Under the pieces are notes generated by a model. The model saw only the letters and a list, made by a program, of their open reading frames with translations. It was not told the origin of the DNA and did not search any database. A DNA stretch of 64,000 nucleotides, taken from contig NC_088309.1 of assembly GCF_910592395.1 (NCBI RefSeq), positions 6,760,501-6,824,500 of the forward strand, read 5' to 3'. The position numbers were made by a program, and so were the translations under genes. This document shows positions 1-28,371 of this stretch, in pieces. The DNA comes from Lineus longissimus. Taxonomy: Eukaryota; Nemertea; Pilidiophora; Heteronemertea; Lineidae. Position 1 is the first letter of the stretch; the number at the start of each line of letters is the position of its first letter.

Positions 1-594
1 GAATATTCATAGGTTGGAGGGTCGAGGCCTATCAATTAGACGAGTGCATGTTTTTAACTCTCAAGTACATATTTGGAGAGGTATTGAAACAATATTTGTT
101 GTGGCAAGTCTACAGATATAAAGAAATTGTTTGATGAAAAAATTAATTTCGAGTTTTGCTAATTGAGTAATAGGGGGCGTGTTTTGAGATTTTTCTGCCA
201 GTTGGCTGAAAAGAGTGGAAATATCAATGATTGTCTAATTTGTCGATTATCAAAAAATGTTCGTGGTCAACTACCAGTTTATTTTTCACCGTTTACTTGC
301 CCGACTGTCCGAAATATCATATCAAAATTTCAGATTCACAACCCCACGCAGTATTTGATGCGTCGCGGTCAAACAGTGACAATTTAACTGCTAAAAGGCT
401 TAAAAAATCAATTGTGGTCTTGTCTCTTCTACTTCATTTCAAGATTGCCGAAGGAGGCAATTGAGCTTATCAACACTTTTAAGTTTTATCAACACTTTTA
501 ACTTTTAAAATCCTGATATGAGTTTATTCGTTTAAAAATAAATACATGTAAAATACACCTCTCACATCAACAATTAACAAAAATTAATAAAGTC
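1..594. other. Intergenic DNA, no gene recognised
   Basis: AT-rich sequence beyond the 3' end of PTS. Only short frames are present and none resembles a known protein. A short direct repeat of the type TTATCAACACTTTTAA occurs twice at about 468-502. Confidence 0.5.
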
Positions 595-600
595 TTTATT
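595..600 (-). terminator. Poly(A) signal of PTS
   Basis: TTTATT on the plus strand reads AATAAA on the minus strand, 83 bases past the PTS stop codon. This is a plausible cleavage signal; position and motif are the only evidence. Confidence 0.5.
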
Positions 601-682
601 CTTGGTACTACATAACATTCATTGCATTCCTTCTCGATCACTTCCCTGCACAACCGGTAGTTAAATAACTAAATGTCCAAAC

Positions 683-3383
683 TCATAAACCCTCTCCCCG
701 AAAGTACGCAACGTTCTTGTCCGTTTCGTGTACCTTCACTTCATACAACGATCCTTCCGGCAGTTTTGTGACCATTCCTTTCCAGATGAAAACTGCAATG
801 TTTTCAGCCGTGCTGAAATAAAAAGTTTGAAATGAAAATATATAAGCCCGAGGAGGAGGAACACCAAAGCTCAAGGTATGCCGGCGTATGGTGATGAGTG
901 GTCGTACACGCCATTTATTTAGCTGGCTATCCATTCTGAGGTAATCACGTGTTGATGTTTGCTCATTCGTTGAGGAAGGCCCCTACCAGTCATAAAAGGA
1001 TAACCGAGCAGCGAGTTGACGCCAATTCGGGCGACGACGCCCTCTAAACTCCCAGATTCCGCTAATGCCATTGATACCGGCAAGGGCGTAGCTACAGATT
1101 GGGGGGTTTCACAAAAATAGCTAGGTCTCTATAGTATACGGTGACGACATGTGATCGAATGGAGGGCTATACAGCAATTTTGTACACAGGAAAATGTGCG
1201 ATATCTCGCTAAATCGTTACGATATCACGCGAAGTGCTGTAAGTGATTATGTAACCATTGTTAGAGAAAATATGCAGTTCATCGATGAAATCAACTAGGA
1301 CGTGCGCAGAAGTGCACGCGCTTTTTGCGCAAACCGCCAATTTTTTGGAAAGAGGCAGCTCGATTTATGACTAATTTCAGGAGGAAATAATGTAGGAGGG
1401 AAGTTATTTCCTCCTGGTTCGAAGATGAATCAAGGTGTATGTATATTGCGGACACGAATTGGACATTTAGGGGTGCACGAGTTTATTTTGCGGGTGCAGG
1501 CGAATTTCCCCGAATTGGCGACAACTCTCGCAAAACGGGGATTCTTGTCTGAATGCCCTACCTGACAATGTTTTCAAAATACGGGACATCCTTGTCGATA
1601 TTTTTGTGGTCCATCTGCTTCATGACTACCTCCTGAAACGAGGGAATAGCAAAATAAAATGGCCAATCACCAAATGGGCACTATACCTCCAAATCCAAAT
1701 TTTCCTTCGCGGGCATATATGGTATTAACTTTTGAAGAACTGTTAAGTGTAGATTAAAGTAGCCATCTCGTCCATCTCTTCCACAGAAAAGCCAGTTGGT
1801 TATGGGTTATATAATATACATTCACTTAAATCAATACGCCCCCCTTTAGGAAGGGAAAATGTGATAGACTGGTCAGGAGCATAAACCTGGTCATGGCATT
1901 ATAAATGTGACAGACTGGAGCATGTGCAGTGCCTAATTTTCCTACCTCCATTGCTACCTTTAAGTCCGTCAGATTCATCACCATCCCGGTCGAAGGATCT
2001 ACCTGAAAAAGTGAAAATGAAGCTGGCACTGAAGATTTGCGTTGTAATAGTCTTGACCAGCTATGGACATCGACACGTTCCCATCGTGACGCGAAAACGC
2101 CGGCAACTTTTTTTATGGGAAAGTGTCGAAATTTTGACGGGATGGGATTGTATTGGAGAAACGTGACGTGAACGAAAAATTTCCCGTTCGTGATTCATGG
2201 GTCCCGACTTTCCCGACTTTTTTGTCGGGAGGTATAAATCCGGAACCTGTTAGAAACGTGATGGGAAACGCAACGACAAACACATGTGCGAAGATCTTTT
2301 CATCAGATGCCACATTTACCAAACTAGAATATCTGGATTCCGTTCTTCAATTCAGGCAATTAATTATATACAGCAGAATATCATCGGACGTACTTATAAA
2401 AAAGGGGGATATTCAAAATGGGAAAAAGTTATTTTTTTTAAAATCAAGAATGTGCGATGCGCAAGACCAAGTCGGAGAAGTCGGGTCGTCCGCGTCCGGG
2501 CGGGTTGAAAGGCAGCAGTCTGATGCAGCTGACCAACGACAGATGGCGTGGTGACTCCGGCACCGCGCCATCTCGCCATCTGTCGTGGGTCAGTGGAACC
2601 AGACTAGGCGACAAAACAGAGGGATAGCAAATAGCCTACGGGATTCCAAAAGCGGAATCTATCATTGAAATTGCCCGACACCGATAACGTTTTGAAATTT
2701 ATAGTCCTTTTCGTAGATTCCGCCAAAATAATTTTGGATTCCGCATGCGGCTCCAGATTCCGCAAGTACATGATTGTATTTACCTTTCCTTTCACAACGA
2801 CTTCAACTGAAAAAGTGATACAATGATGATCATTGGCAAGGAATTACGGTGCTAGATAGGCCTAATCGTTACCGGGGGACTTCCGGCGATTAGACAATAA
2901 CCAATCAAAAGATACTAGCATTTTATACCCGGCTGTTCAGCTCAGACAGCATCATCATGGGCCATGGAGGCTACCTGCGGAAGTCCCAAATTTTTATTTA
3001 AGTAGAGAATACTCCTCCAAGGGCTGACCTTAGCATTTTTTACCCATTTCGCTGACCACTGGTATTTTGATATTATGCACGATGGAATACAAACCTTTGT
3101 AATTATGTCCATGTCCATTTGGATTGTTGCATTTGCCAAATATTGCTCGATTCTCCTCTTCACTCAATGCGGGGCTGTAGTAATATATATTAAATAGGAA
3201 CAATAAAAGACTCTTGCCTACTGACTACTAGTGCCGCTTTGCGGCTATTCGAGGAACAATCCTCTAGTGTCAAGATAGCAAACGACAGTTCGCACAAAGG
3301 CGATCGATGCCGGAAAAGACCTACCTATGTAACCTGTGACAAGCGCTGAATTTCTCCGTCCTTGATATGTAAACCTGAGCCAT
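683..3383 (-). CDS. PTS: 6-pyruvoyl-tetrahydropterin synthase
   Basis: PTS converts 7,8-dihydroneopterin triphosphate to 6-pyruvoyl-tetrahydropterin, the second step of tetrahydrobiopterin synthesis, in the cytosol. Six coding exons on the minus strand: 3383-3325, 3174-3095, 2806-2784, 2002-1946, 1632-1562 and 812-683. Phases agree at every junction and the total is 420 nt, 139 residues, close to human PTS (145). Visible family marks are FSACHRLH in exon 1, then the catalytic-Cys and zinc-His block [15 protein letters not shown] in exon 2, [15 protein letters not shown] in exon 4, [12 protein letters not shown] in exon 5, and [10 protein letters not shown] plus KVHETD in the last exon. The start is the first ATG of exon 1 and aligns with the short N-terminus of the family. 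The catalytic and zinc residues all appear intact. The gene is divergent from DNAI1. Confidence 0.93.
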
Positions 3384-3582
3384 AGTCGCCAGAAGGTCTT
3401 CCCCTAAATGTTTAGAAGCCTGGCCACGTGTTCAACGATCGGGGAGCCTGCAAATTTGGAAGTGATGACCCCGAAAATAAACCGACCAATGAAATCAGAC
3501 CGTGTCGCACTGTACGGTTTTTAGAAAACGTGGCATATCAAAACCCTAAGAATCTCCATATGATCTCCACCGCCCGACCCGA

Positions 3583-3590
3583 TGACGTCA
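3583..3590. promoter_or_regulatory. CRE-like site TGACGTCA (first)
   Basis: Exact 8 bp palindromic CREB/ATF consensus in the interval between PTS and DNAI1. Function is inferred from sequence only. Confidence 0.4.
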
Positions 3591-3712
3591 TTACCGGAAT
3601 TCCTGGTGGAAATACCCCAAGTATTTACATCACAATTGCGGCAACTTCAGCCCGGGAAGTAATCGATGAGCTAGAACCAATCAGAATATGGCCCTGTGGG
3701 TGGGGTAGTACA

Positions 3713-3720
3713 TGACGTCA
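3713..3720. promoter_or_regulatory. CRE-like site TGACGTCA (second)
   Basis: Second exact copy of the CRE palindrome, 130 bp after the first. Two perfect copies in one short intergenic interval are more notable than one. Confidence 0.4.
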
Positions 3721-4142
3721 TTTTGAAAAACCTCCCTCTAGCATTTAGGATTCAGTGATCACCTATATCAAAACTGCATAAACATGCCGTAAATTCAACG
3801 TTCTAGGACGATAATCGATTGGCCCTTGATCCTAAATCTTAGAACAAGTAGGCCTTCTATAGAAACTATTCGTACTTCAAGATTGAAATGAAATGGACTC
3901 TTGGCATTGCATTTCCAGCCGCAACGGCCCCTGTCCGTTTTACAGCTGTGGAATACTGGAACATGTCTGTCCAAACAGATTAAACCCTTAGCCATAGATT
4001 AACAAGATGGTATTGACCATTATGAGTGGGAATCGATTGTTTACCGACACTTTGCTCAATGGACACTGCTTTGCTTCACATCAGCGTGGCAGACCGGGTC
4101 ATATTTTCTATACACCACTTCCAGCACAATTGCGCGTGCGTT

Positions 4143-4156
4143 GTGTCCTAGGCAAC
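4143..4156. promoter_or_regulatory. X-box-like RFX binding site of DNAI1
   Basis: GTGTCCTAGGCAAC compares with the RFX X-box consensus GTTGCC-N2-GGCAAC. The right half-site is perfect and the left differs at two bases. It lies about 107 bp upstream of the DNAI1 start codon. RFX factors are known activators of motile-cilium genes, so the position fits; binding is inferred. Confidence 0.5.
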
Positions 4157-4262
4157 GGAAGTCGCCATATTTGTTGTAGTCGGCAACAGGTGCGCGCTAC
4201 AATCACAACAAACCCTTAAAACTAGGGATATTCGCTTTGAATAACACAAGACAAACGCAAAT

Positions 4263-21426
<17,164 letters not shown>

Positions 21427-22759
21427 ATAATCTACTTGGCGGTTTCGAAAAGTTTCACTTGTGCAGCATAAATATAACAACAGACTGAGATCAGTGTGAA
21501 CTTTGCCATCGAGAATTATCGATTATGAAATCAAAATTTGTCAATATTTGTTTCAAAGTATTGTTGAAGATCTGTGATGAATTGCCACGTCATCAGCATC
21601 CTTTGACTTACACCAAGATGTTTGATATGAGATAATGTGTCGCCCGTTAAAGTATCAAATCTAAAGCTTTCACTCAGATATTTATTAATGCGGCACATTC
21701 ACATGTGGAAAGGATTCATCCACAATTGGTTTTGACAAAAGTGCTGTTGAATTACAACAGACTGACAGTCTATTTTGATAATGTAGTCATACTGTTTTTC
21801 ACCTGTCCAGCTTCCTACATATGTATACATACAGTCATTGTATGACTATAAAATCCAATACTATGTTGATTTGTGATTATTTGTTTCATTGCAGTCCAAT
21901 AGAAACTCATTTGTTTTATCTGTGATATCTAGAAATCCATTCGATACTTTGTATAAATGAATATGCCGTCCAAAATTGGCTGCTCTCCTTATTTTCCTCA
22001 ACTCGGCTCTAATGTTTGATCAAAGTTCTGAATGTACGAATTACAAATTCTAATCCCCTCATCCGTCCTTGACATGTCAAAGATTTATTGACTGAAAATA
22101 ATGAACCGTCCAAATAATTCATGACCACGTTCTGTTTCTTTGAACTTTAATACTACCCCGCATAGTTTGTAGAAAGAGACTTTATGAATTACTGTACTTG
22201 TTTGTTACTTTATATTTATCAGTAAATGTTTTATGTACAAAAGCAAATATATCTTGTGTTGGTTTTGTTTTTAAAACTCTCTGGAGGAGGGACATTTATC
22301 CATGATGCAAATCCTGTGGAATTAAAGGATACTTTCTGGTATAGGAAATGTATTCTCTTGAAAGATTTTTGAAACCAGTGGACAGTCTTTTTGTCGTCTT
22401 TCCCTCGATCCCATCCAGATGACAAAACAGACCTGTCTGACATCGGCATTGATCTGGATTAGTTGCGACTCTGTTGTACGAGTCGAACTGTGGTCTTATC
22501 TCTGCATAATAGTGACAGGCTATGGTTAATTCCTGAAGTTCAGAGAAGTTGCTGAGTCTACATGTGGTACATGACATCCTTTGTTTTGACCTTCATCGGA
22601 GAGTATACCACAATGAGGTCCTAACTGGTCTTGCCAGTGCAATTTCGAAGAAAGGAATGGCTATGTAAGATAGATAGTGTCGAGCAGCACTATTATATAG
22701 TTGGTGGTGTACTTACTACTTTTCTTGGTAAGTCCTCTTCTTGCCTGGAGGGCACATAA
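21427..22759. other. DNAI1 3' UTR and intergenic DNA
   Basis: AT-rich sequence after the DNAI1 stop. An ATTAAA near 22321 could serve as a weak poly(A) signal, but no clear AATAAA was seen. No gene is recognised in the interval. Confidence 0.45.
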
Positions 22760-24330
22760 GGCTCCATTACCAGTTTCCAACATGTTGGGTAGGCAGCCTG
22801 TCTCTGGACGTTTCCCCATGTCAGACCAAGCTACTTCATCTCAGGCTCCATTACCAGTTTCCAACGTGTTGGGTTGGCAGCCTGTCTGGATGTTTCCCCA
22901 AGTCGGACCATTTTTAGCTACTTCATCTCAGGCTCCATTACCAGTTTCCAACATGTTGGGTTGGCAGCCTGTCTGGATGTTTCCCCATGTCAGACCAAGC
23001 TACTTCATCTCAGGCTCCATTATCAGTTTCCAACATGTTGGGTTGGCAGCCTGTCTGGATGTTTCCCCAAGTCGGACCATTTTTAGCTACTTCATCTCAG
23101 GCTCCATTACCAGTTTCCAACATGTTGGGTTGGCAGCCTGTCTGGATGTTTCCCCATGTCAGACCAAGCTACTTCATCTCAGGCTCCATTACCAGTTTCC
23201 AACGTGTTGGGTTGGCAGCCTGTCTGGATGTTTCCCCAAGTCAGACCATTTTTGGCTACTTCATCCCAGGCTCCATTACCAGTTTCCAACATGTTGGGTT
23301 GGCAGCCTGTAACTGGATGTTTCCCCATGTCAGACCAAGCTACTTCATCTCAGGCTCCATTACCAGTTTCCAAAATGTTGGGTAGGCAGCCTGTCTCTGG
23401 ACGTTTCCCCATGTCAGACCAAGCTACTTCATCTCAGGCTCCATTACCAGTTTCCAACGTGTTGGGTTGGCAGCCTGTCTGGATGTTTCCCCAAGTCAGA
23501 CCATTTTTAGCTACTTCATCTCAGGCTCCATTACCAGTTTCCAACATGTTGGGTTGGCAGCCTGTCTGGATGTTTCCCCATGTCAGACCAAGTTACTTCA
23601 TCTCAGGCTCCATTATCAGTTTCCAACATGTTGGGTTGGCAGCCTGTAACTGGATGTTTCCCCATGTCAGACCAAGCTACTTCATCTCAGGCTCCATTAC
23701 CAGTTTCCAACATGTTGGGTTGGCAGCCTGTCTCTGGACGTTTCCCCATGTCGGACCAAGCTACTTCATCGCAGGCTCCATTACCAGTTTCCAGCATGTT
23801 GGGTTGGCAGCCTGTCTCTGGACGTTTCCCCATGTCAGACCAAGCTACTTCATCGCAGGCTCCATTACCAGTTTCCAACATGTTGGGTTGGCAGCCTGTT
23901 CCCTGGATGTTTCCCCATGTCAGACCAAGCTACTTCATCTCAGGCTCCATTATCAGTTTCCAACATGTTGGGTAGGCAACCTGTCTCTGGATGTTTCCCC
24001 ATGTCAGACCAAGCTACTCATCTCTGGCACCATTACCAGTTTCCAACGTGTTGGGTTGCCATGTCAGACCAAGCTACTTCATCCCAGGCTCCATTACCAG
24101 TTTCCAACATGTTGGGTTGGCAGCCTGTTCCCTGGACGTTTCCCCATGTCGGACCAAGCTACTTCATCTCAGGCTACATTACCCGTTTCCAACTTGTTGG
24201 GTTGGCAGCCAGTCTCTGGATGTTTACCCATCTCGGACCAAGCTACTTCATCTCAGGCTCCATTAAAGTTTCCAACATTGGGTTGGCAGCCTGTCTCTGG
24301 ATGTTTCCTCATGTCAGACCAAGCTACATG
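22760..24330. repeat. Minisatellite, 19 units of 82-87 bp
   Basis: Units begin with GGCTCCATTACCAGTTTCCA at 22760, 22844, 22931, 23013, 23100, 23182, 23269, 23353, 23437, 23524, 23606, 23690, 23774, 23858, 23943, about 24024 (degenerate), 24087, 24172 and 24256. Three unit classes exist: about 84 bp (TCTCTGGACG form), 82 bp (TCTGGATG form) and 87 bp (extra TTTTT with 'aagtcggacca'). In the left part 87 and 82 alternate, a higher-order pattern. Long open frames cross the array, but unit lengths not divisible by three move the frame, so I do not call a gene. Confidence 0.92.
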
Positions 24331-25086
24331 CTCACCAATATGAAGATGTCTCTTCTTAGTCCTGAAGAGTTTGAACTGATGCATACCCATCCTGAACTTC
24401 AGGGCAACACTGACTGAGCCTACTCAGTAACTTGTACGAGGAGAGGAGCACACATCTGACCAGGGTGTTCGATATGGTCCATTCTGAGATGTTTGAAAGA
24501 CAGATACTAGTATCTGTCTTTCAAACATATATTGGTGAGCATGTCTGATAAAGGGGCTAATGATCAGTTCACAACAATTAAAGATAAAGTGAACTACACC
24601 ACCTCGGCTGATGGGAAAAGGATAGGCTTTCCAAAAGAGACCTGGCGCCACGCAGTAAAGGAGATGAAGTATCTGTATACGTGGCGGATCTCATATTCTG
24701 ACCACACAAATTGGATACTGTCCTTGACAGTGTTTTTGGTTGTGACATGTGTCTTGTCGTGTTCAAACACTTGAAGGAGGGTTGATTAGTGGTATGGTGG
24801 ATAGATTGTCATTCCGAGCAATAGAAGTTGACTGCAAGGCATCTTTTAAAGGAACCTATTGTCTGGTACACACAGACTGAACTGATGTTGCTCAGGTTCC
24901 TCAGGGCCATATGAAGGACCCCTGGGACAGAAAGCAACAGGTATGTCTGTGCAACCTGAGGACTGAGCGAATGGCCCATGTCCCAACCATCATATTAAGG
25001 AGAGCACTTGTCACTCCCGAGGGTTCTTTAATAGAGAGGTTCCACTGTATAGTATCAAAAGAAAACAAGTTTTCATACAAATTAAT
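24331..25086. other. Intergenic DNA between minisatellite and FKRP 3' end
   Basis: Holds the 40 bp palindrome at 24489-24528 and a stretch ending in 'agagaggttccactgta' near 25035-25050 that resembles another repeat-like stretch in the DNAI1 intron (about 9230-9420). No gene recognised. Confidence 0.45.
24489..24528. repeat. Perfect 40 bp palindrome
   Basis: The left arm ATGTTTGAAAGACAGATACT is followed directly by its exact reverse complement with no spacer. It lies 160 bp past the minisatellite. Confidence 0.95.
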
Positions 25087-25092
25087 TTTATT
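25087..25092 (-). terminator. Poly(A) signal of FKRP
   Basis: TTTATT on the plus strand gives AATAAA on the minus strand. It lies about 1.1 kb past the FKRP stop, implying a long 3' UTR. Confidence 0.4.
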
Positions 25093-26186
25093 GTGATCTT
25101 TGCACATGACATAAAATGCACATAAATGCTATAATATAAATGTGTGTCCCTGAGACACCTACCGGGTACATTAAAAATCTTTTTGAATTCTCTAATCTCA
25201 TTGAGTTAAACATGAAGTCCTCTAAAACTTAAGAACATTTTGTACAGCAGAGCACATAAGTATTGCACCAATGTCTAACACCCACAAACACGCATTCAAT
25301 CTATAAATAGCTTGCCAGTAATCAGGGGAGCTATTTGCAGACAATTGTTGTCACCCAGCCTCCAACAAAACTGAGACTAGGGGACCAGAGAGGCTGGTTG
25401 ACCAGGCAACAAAAGATTGTGATCATCAAACTGAGATTATATGTTTGATACAAGTGAAGACATTGCTATCCATGTACCGTACAGACATGATTACAGATTT
25501 TCCCATTTCATGAACAACTAGTTACAATACATGAAGAGGACATTAAATATGCATTAAGAAACATATATCATGGTACTCTAGAGCAAATCACTACTATATG
25601 GGCCGGAATTTAGGGCTGAATTAGAAATCAATAGTACACCATAATACAGCTACTTTAGGTTTTAATCTATTCACCAAGACTTACTGCCAACACTGATTTA
25701 TCTGGTGGGGACTGGTTTCCTTAGCCATGGTCAGCTACCCGTCTAACTCTAAGAGAAGGAAAACTCAAATATATGACACCACTCCCCAAACGATTCAACC
25801 CTTGCGTACAAAAGTTGTAAAAAAGAATTTGTCTGATGTAAAGGTTCTTTCTGACATAAAAATATAGACGTACATGTCTCATGAATTTTGAGATTCACCA
25901 CATGAAGAGTTCAGACGCAAAAACCACTTAATCCACTAACAGATCTTTCCAAGTAAAACATAATGGCAACTTGTCTGATGTCTCTCTAAGGGTTAAAAGT
26001 GACATTTTATAAATTTGATACATGAGTTCCAAAAGGATTTTTCGGGTTTGGAATAAAATGGATTGATACTTAGATCCGGGTTTCTGTCACCTTAATTTTA
26101 CCAGAGCCATCTCAATTTTTTTCGGAATGGCGTTTCCCTGCTTTGGCAACTGAACTCTTCAGATTTTCTGCCACAGATTCACATGA

Positions 26187-27710
26187 TTAAGGCTTTTGGT
26201 CATCTGAGAACTTCTTCCGTTTTGGGTCAGGATATTGTGGGTTCTCAATCACACCCTTACCAAATTTCAACTCGAGAAAATCCTTGACATTATTTGGGGA
26301 AGATGCCTGCAGTCCAACAAAAGCAATCTTTGTCAGGGGCTTCAAGTACTTTTCTGGGAATTCACAGTCCTGCTGATGAGATTTCATCCAAGTATTTTTG
26401 GTCATTATTCCATTCTTGGGAAAAAACGGAAAAATGTCTACATGGAGATGATTTGCATCACTAAACTGAACTCGGTAGAAATCACCCTCATGCTGCTTCG
26501 ATTTTTCCCAGACAAAACCATCATCATCAACAATTGACTGAAGTTCACAGTTTTTGAGTAGCGGTAGTTTCGGAATGTCCTCTTGATAAATACCGATATC
26601 AATGTCATAATCCCACGGTATGATATCACCAGAACGAGCAGCTCCCAAAAGACTTCCACCCTCGAGCCAATATCGGACACCAGCATTGTCTAAAATGGTG
26701 AACACGTGCTTAGCGGTTTCTCGAAGGTGTCTAAGACAGCACGGTGGAGTCCAGCGCTCTTCAAAGATGAACTCTGGCATATCGGCATACACCGAACCAA
26801 AACATCTAGTAGTATCCTTGTGACATCCATACCACTCCTCAAGGCCATTGGTCCGAACAACCTTCTTGAAACCAAACCTCTTGTACAGGATACGCAACCT
26901 CTCCTTCTCATATATATTATGCTTCCACTTCCTATGATCATCAGCAAGGTATCCTTCATGACGATAAAATACAACTTTAGCAATCTGTATTTTCCAGTTC
27001 CGCAGAGCACTCTGAATGAAAAATGCCTCTCCGAATGGCCTGGCAAATGGATCAGACAGATTTTTCATAATACTGCTTGGTATCAATAAAACAGAATCCA
27101 CTGCGAGCCCGTCACAACTCCCAGGGTTCAAAGATATAGAATACGTCAGAGTCCACTCCCTAAGGTTTGGCTCAATGGCTAAGAAATCAGAGTCTTTCAA
27201 AGCACTGCCAGCTCCTGCTACTATCAATTGTACAGCATGATTACTCTTCAGCATAACAATCAAGGAGGCTATTGTTTGTGAACTGTCTATCACAGTACCG
27301 TCAGGGACAAACACCACATATTCTGAATCAATGAAATTGAGAGGCTGTAGAGCGGAAAATGGTTTGTCAGGAGCTAATTTAGTAACTACCATTTTCACAT
27401 TTTTGGAATCAATATTTATGGAAGGATATGGAAGATGATCAGCAACTATCAAAATCTTACAATTGGGGAAAAATTTTACAATCACGTCAACAGTCAATTG
27501 CACACTGTTCCCAAAGTCTTCGAATTCGCAAATTACAAATGTAACAGACTCCTCACATAAGTTTTTAACTGCAACGTTTTCCTGAGAGCCCCTCCTCGGG
27601 TGCTCAAGACTGTCAGACTTTTGTCGATGAAACATGAAATACAGAATCAGAATGTTTACCACCACAACGCCACACAGGAAGGACTTCCTTGCAAATTTCG
27701 TGCACCTCAT
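26187..27710 (-). CDS. FKRP: Fukutin-related protein, ribitol-5-phosphate transferase
   Basis: FKRP adds the second ribitol-5-phosphate from CDP-ribitol to the O-mannosyl glycan of alpha-dystroglycan in the Golgi. The gene is a single uninterrupted exon of 507 residues (human 495, also one coding exon). The start is the first ATG, at 27710; the frame is open further upstream but lacks an ATG. A type II signal anchor lies at about residues 11-27 (FLCGVVVVNILILYFMF). The LicD-like catalytic part has YWLEGGSLLGAAR, then the metal-binding WDYDIDIGIY (acidic DYDID at about 367-371), HLHVDIFPFFP and ELKFGKGVIENPQYP near the C-terminus. Cysteines at about 296, 303, 324 and 325 match the zinc-finger loop of human FKRP. 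No break or missing key residue is seen. The gene is divergent from PMF1. Confidence 0.96.
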   Translation of the reverse strand: MRCTKFARKSFLCGVVVVNILILYFMFHRQKSDSLEHPRRGSQENVAVKNLCEESVTFVICEFEDFGNSVQLTVDVIVKFFPNCKILIVADHLPYPSINIDSKNVKMVVTKLAPDKPFSALQPLNFIDSEYVVFVPDGTVIDSSQTIASLIVMLKSNHAVQLIVAGAGSALKDSDFLAIEPNLREWTLTYSISLNPGSCDGLAVDSVLLIPSSIMKNLSDPFARPFGEAFFIQSALRNWKIQIAKVVFYRHEGYLADDHRKWKHNIYEKERLRILYKRFGFKKVVRTNGLEEWYGCHKDTTRCFGSVYADMPEFIFEERWTPPCCLRHLRETAKHVFTILDNAGVRYWLEGGSLLGAARSGDIIPWDYDIDIGIYQEDIPKLPLLKNCELQSIVDDDGFVWEKSKQHEGDFYRVQFSDANHLHVDIFPFFPKNGIMTKNTWMKSHQQDCEFPEKYLKPLTKIAFVGLQASSPNNVKDFLELKFGKGVIENPQYPDPKRKKFSDDQKP

Positions 27711-28371
27711 TGTAATTTTTCGACAAATTCCCAAAAAAGTATGGTAGTCAACTCCCTGATCTTCCGGTAGCAAGACGATCCATCCGCCAATCAGTAATGA
27801 GTAAGCTGCGTAATCATCCTTACTATCATCACTTTGTCATCCTCGCTCATCAGACATCTCTATGATCACCCCAATGACGATGATGATGATGATCGACCCT
27901 CGCACTGCAAGCACTAGAGACTCATTCAGATTCATGAGATAGGTAGCCTACATGTAAAGATGTACTGAAGACATTATGTCAGATAAGGCCAAATATGTAT
28001 TGTCTGATTACCATTGAATCAACAGGTATTCCCATCAATCTGTAGCTCAAAACGTTGCTTTGGTATATTTCCTTTATGTTGCATTTATCGAAGTCAATTA
28101 CTTTGCTCTACAATAGCGACAAATCATAATCTCATAGATGACATGAACTTCCTTGTGTTTACCTCATGGGCGCTGACATATTGAAGGGAGGTCTTATTTT
28201 TATCAGAATAATCCGTAAATTACTTTATTTTGTTTTACCTGTTGACACAAAACTAATACGTTGTTCATATTCAGAAAGAATATTTTGATGCTATGAATAC
28301 GATTTACATCCACAGCAATGTCAATATATGGCTGAAAAATTAGTTTTTCCGATAATTTGTTGTTAAAAGTA
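27711..28371. promoter_or_regulatory. Divergent promoter interval FKRP (-) / PMF1 (+)
   Basis: About 660 bp separates the two start codons. A short ATG/GATGATG repeat lies near 27880-27895. No coding sequence is recognised. A shared promoter is inferred from the head-to-head arrangement only. Confidence 0.45.

Larger units (their letters stand above)
3384..4262. promoter_or_regulatory. Shared intergenic interval of PTS (-) and DNAI1 (+)
   Basis: About 880 bp separates the two start codons. The interval contains two copies of the palindromic CRE core TGACGTCA (3583-3590 and 3713-3720), a CCAAT sequence near 3677, and an X-box-like RFX site at 4143-4156. No protein-coding sequence is recognised here. 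Bidirectional promoter use is inferred from gene arrangement. Confidence 0.55.

Noticed and set aside
22701-24417. Several overlapping long open frames, up to 395 codons
   Set aside because: They run through the minisatellite in more than one frame and on both strands. Unit lengths of 82 and 87 bp shift the frame, so no single protein repeat is maintained.
27711-27773. 21-codon upstream extension of FKRP
   Set aside because: The extension begins with TTG, not ATG. The first real ATG at 27710 also matches the start of other FKRP proteins.
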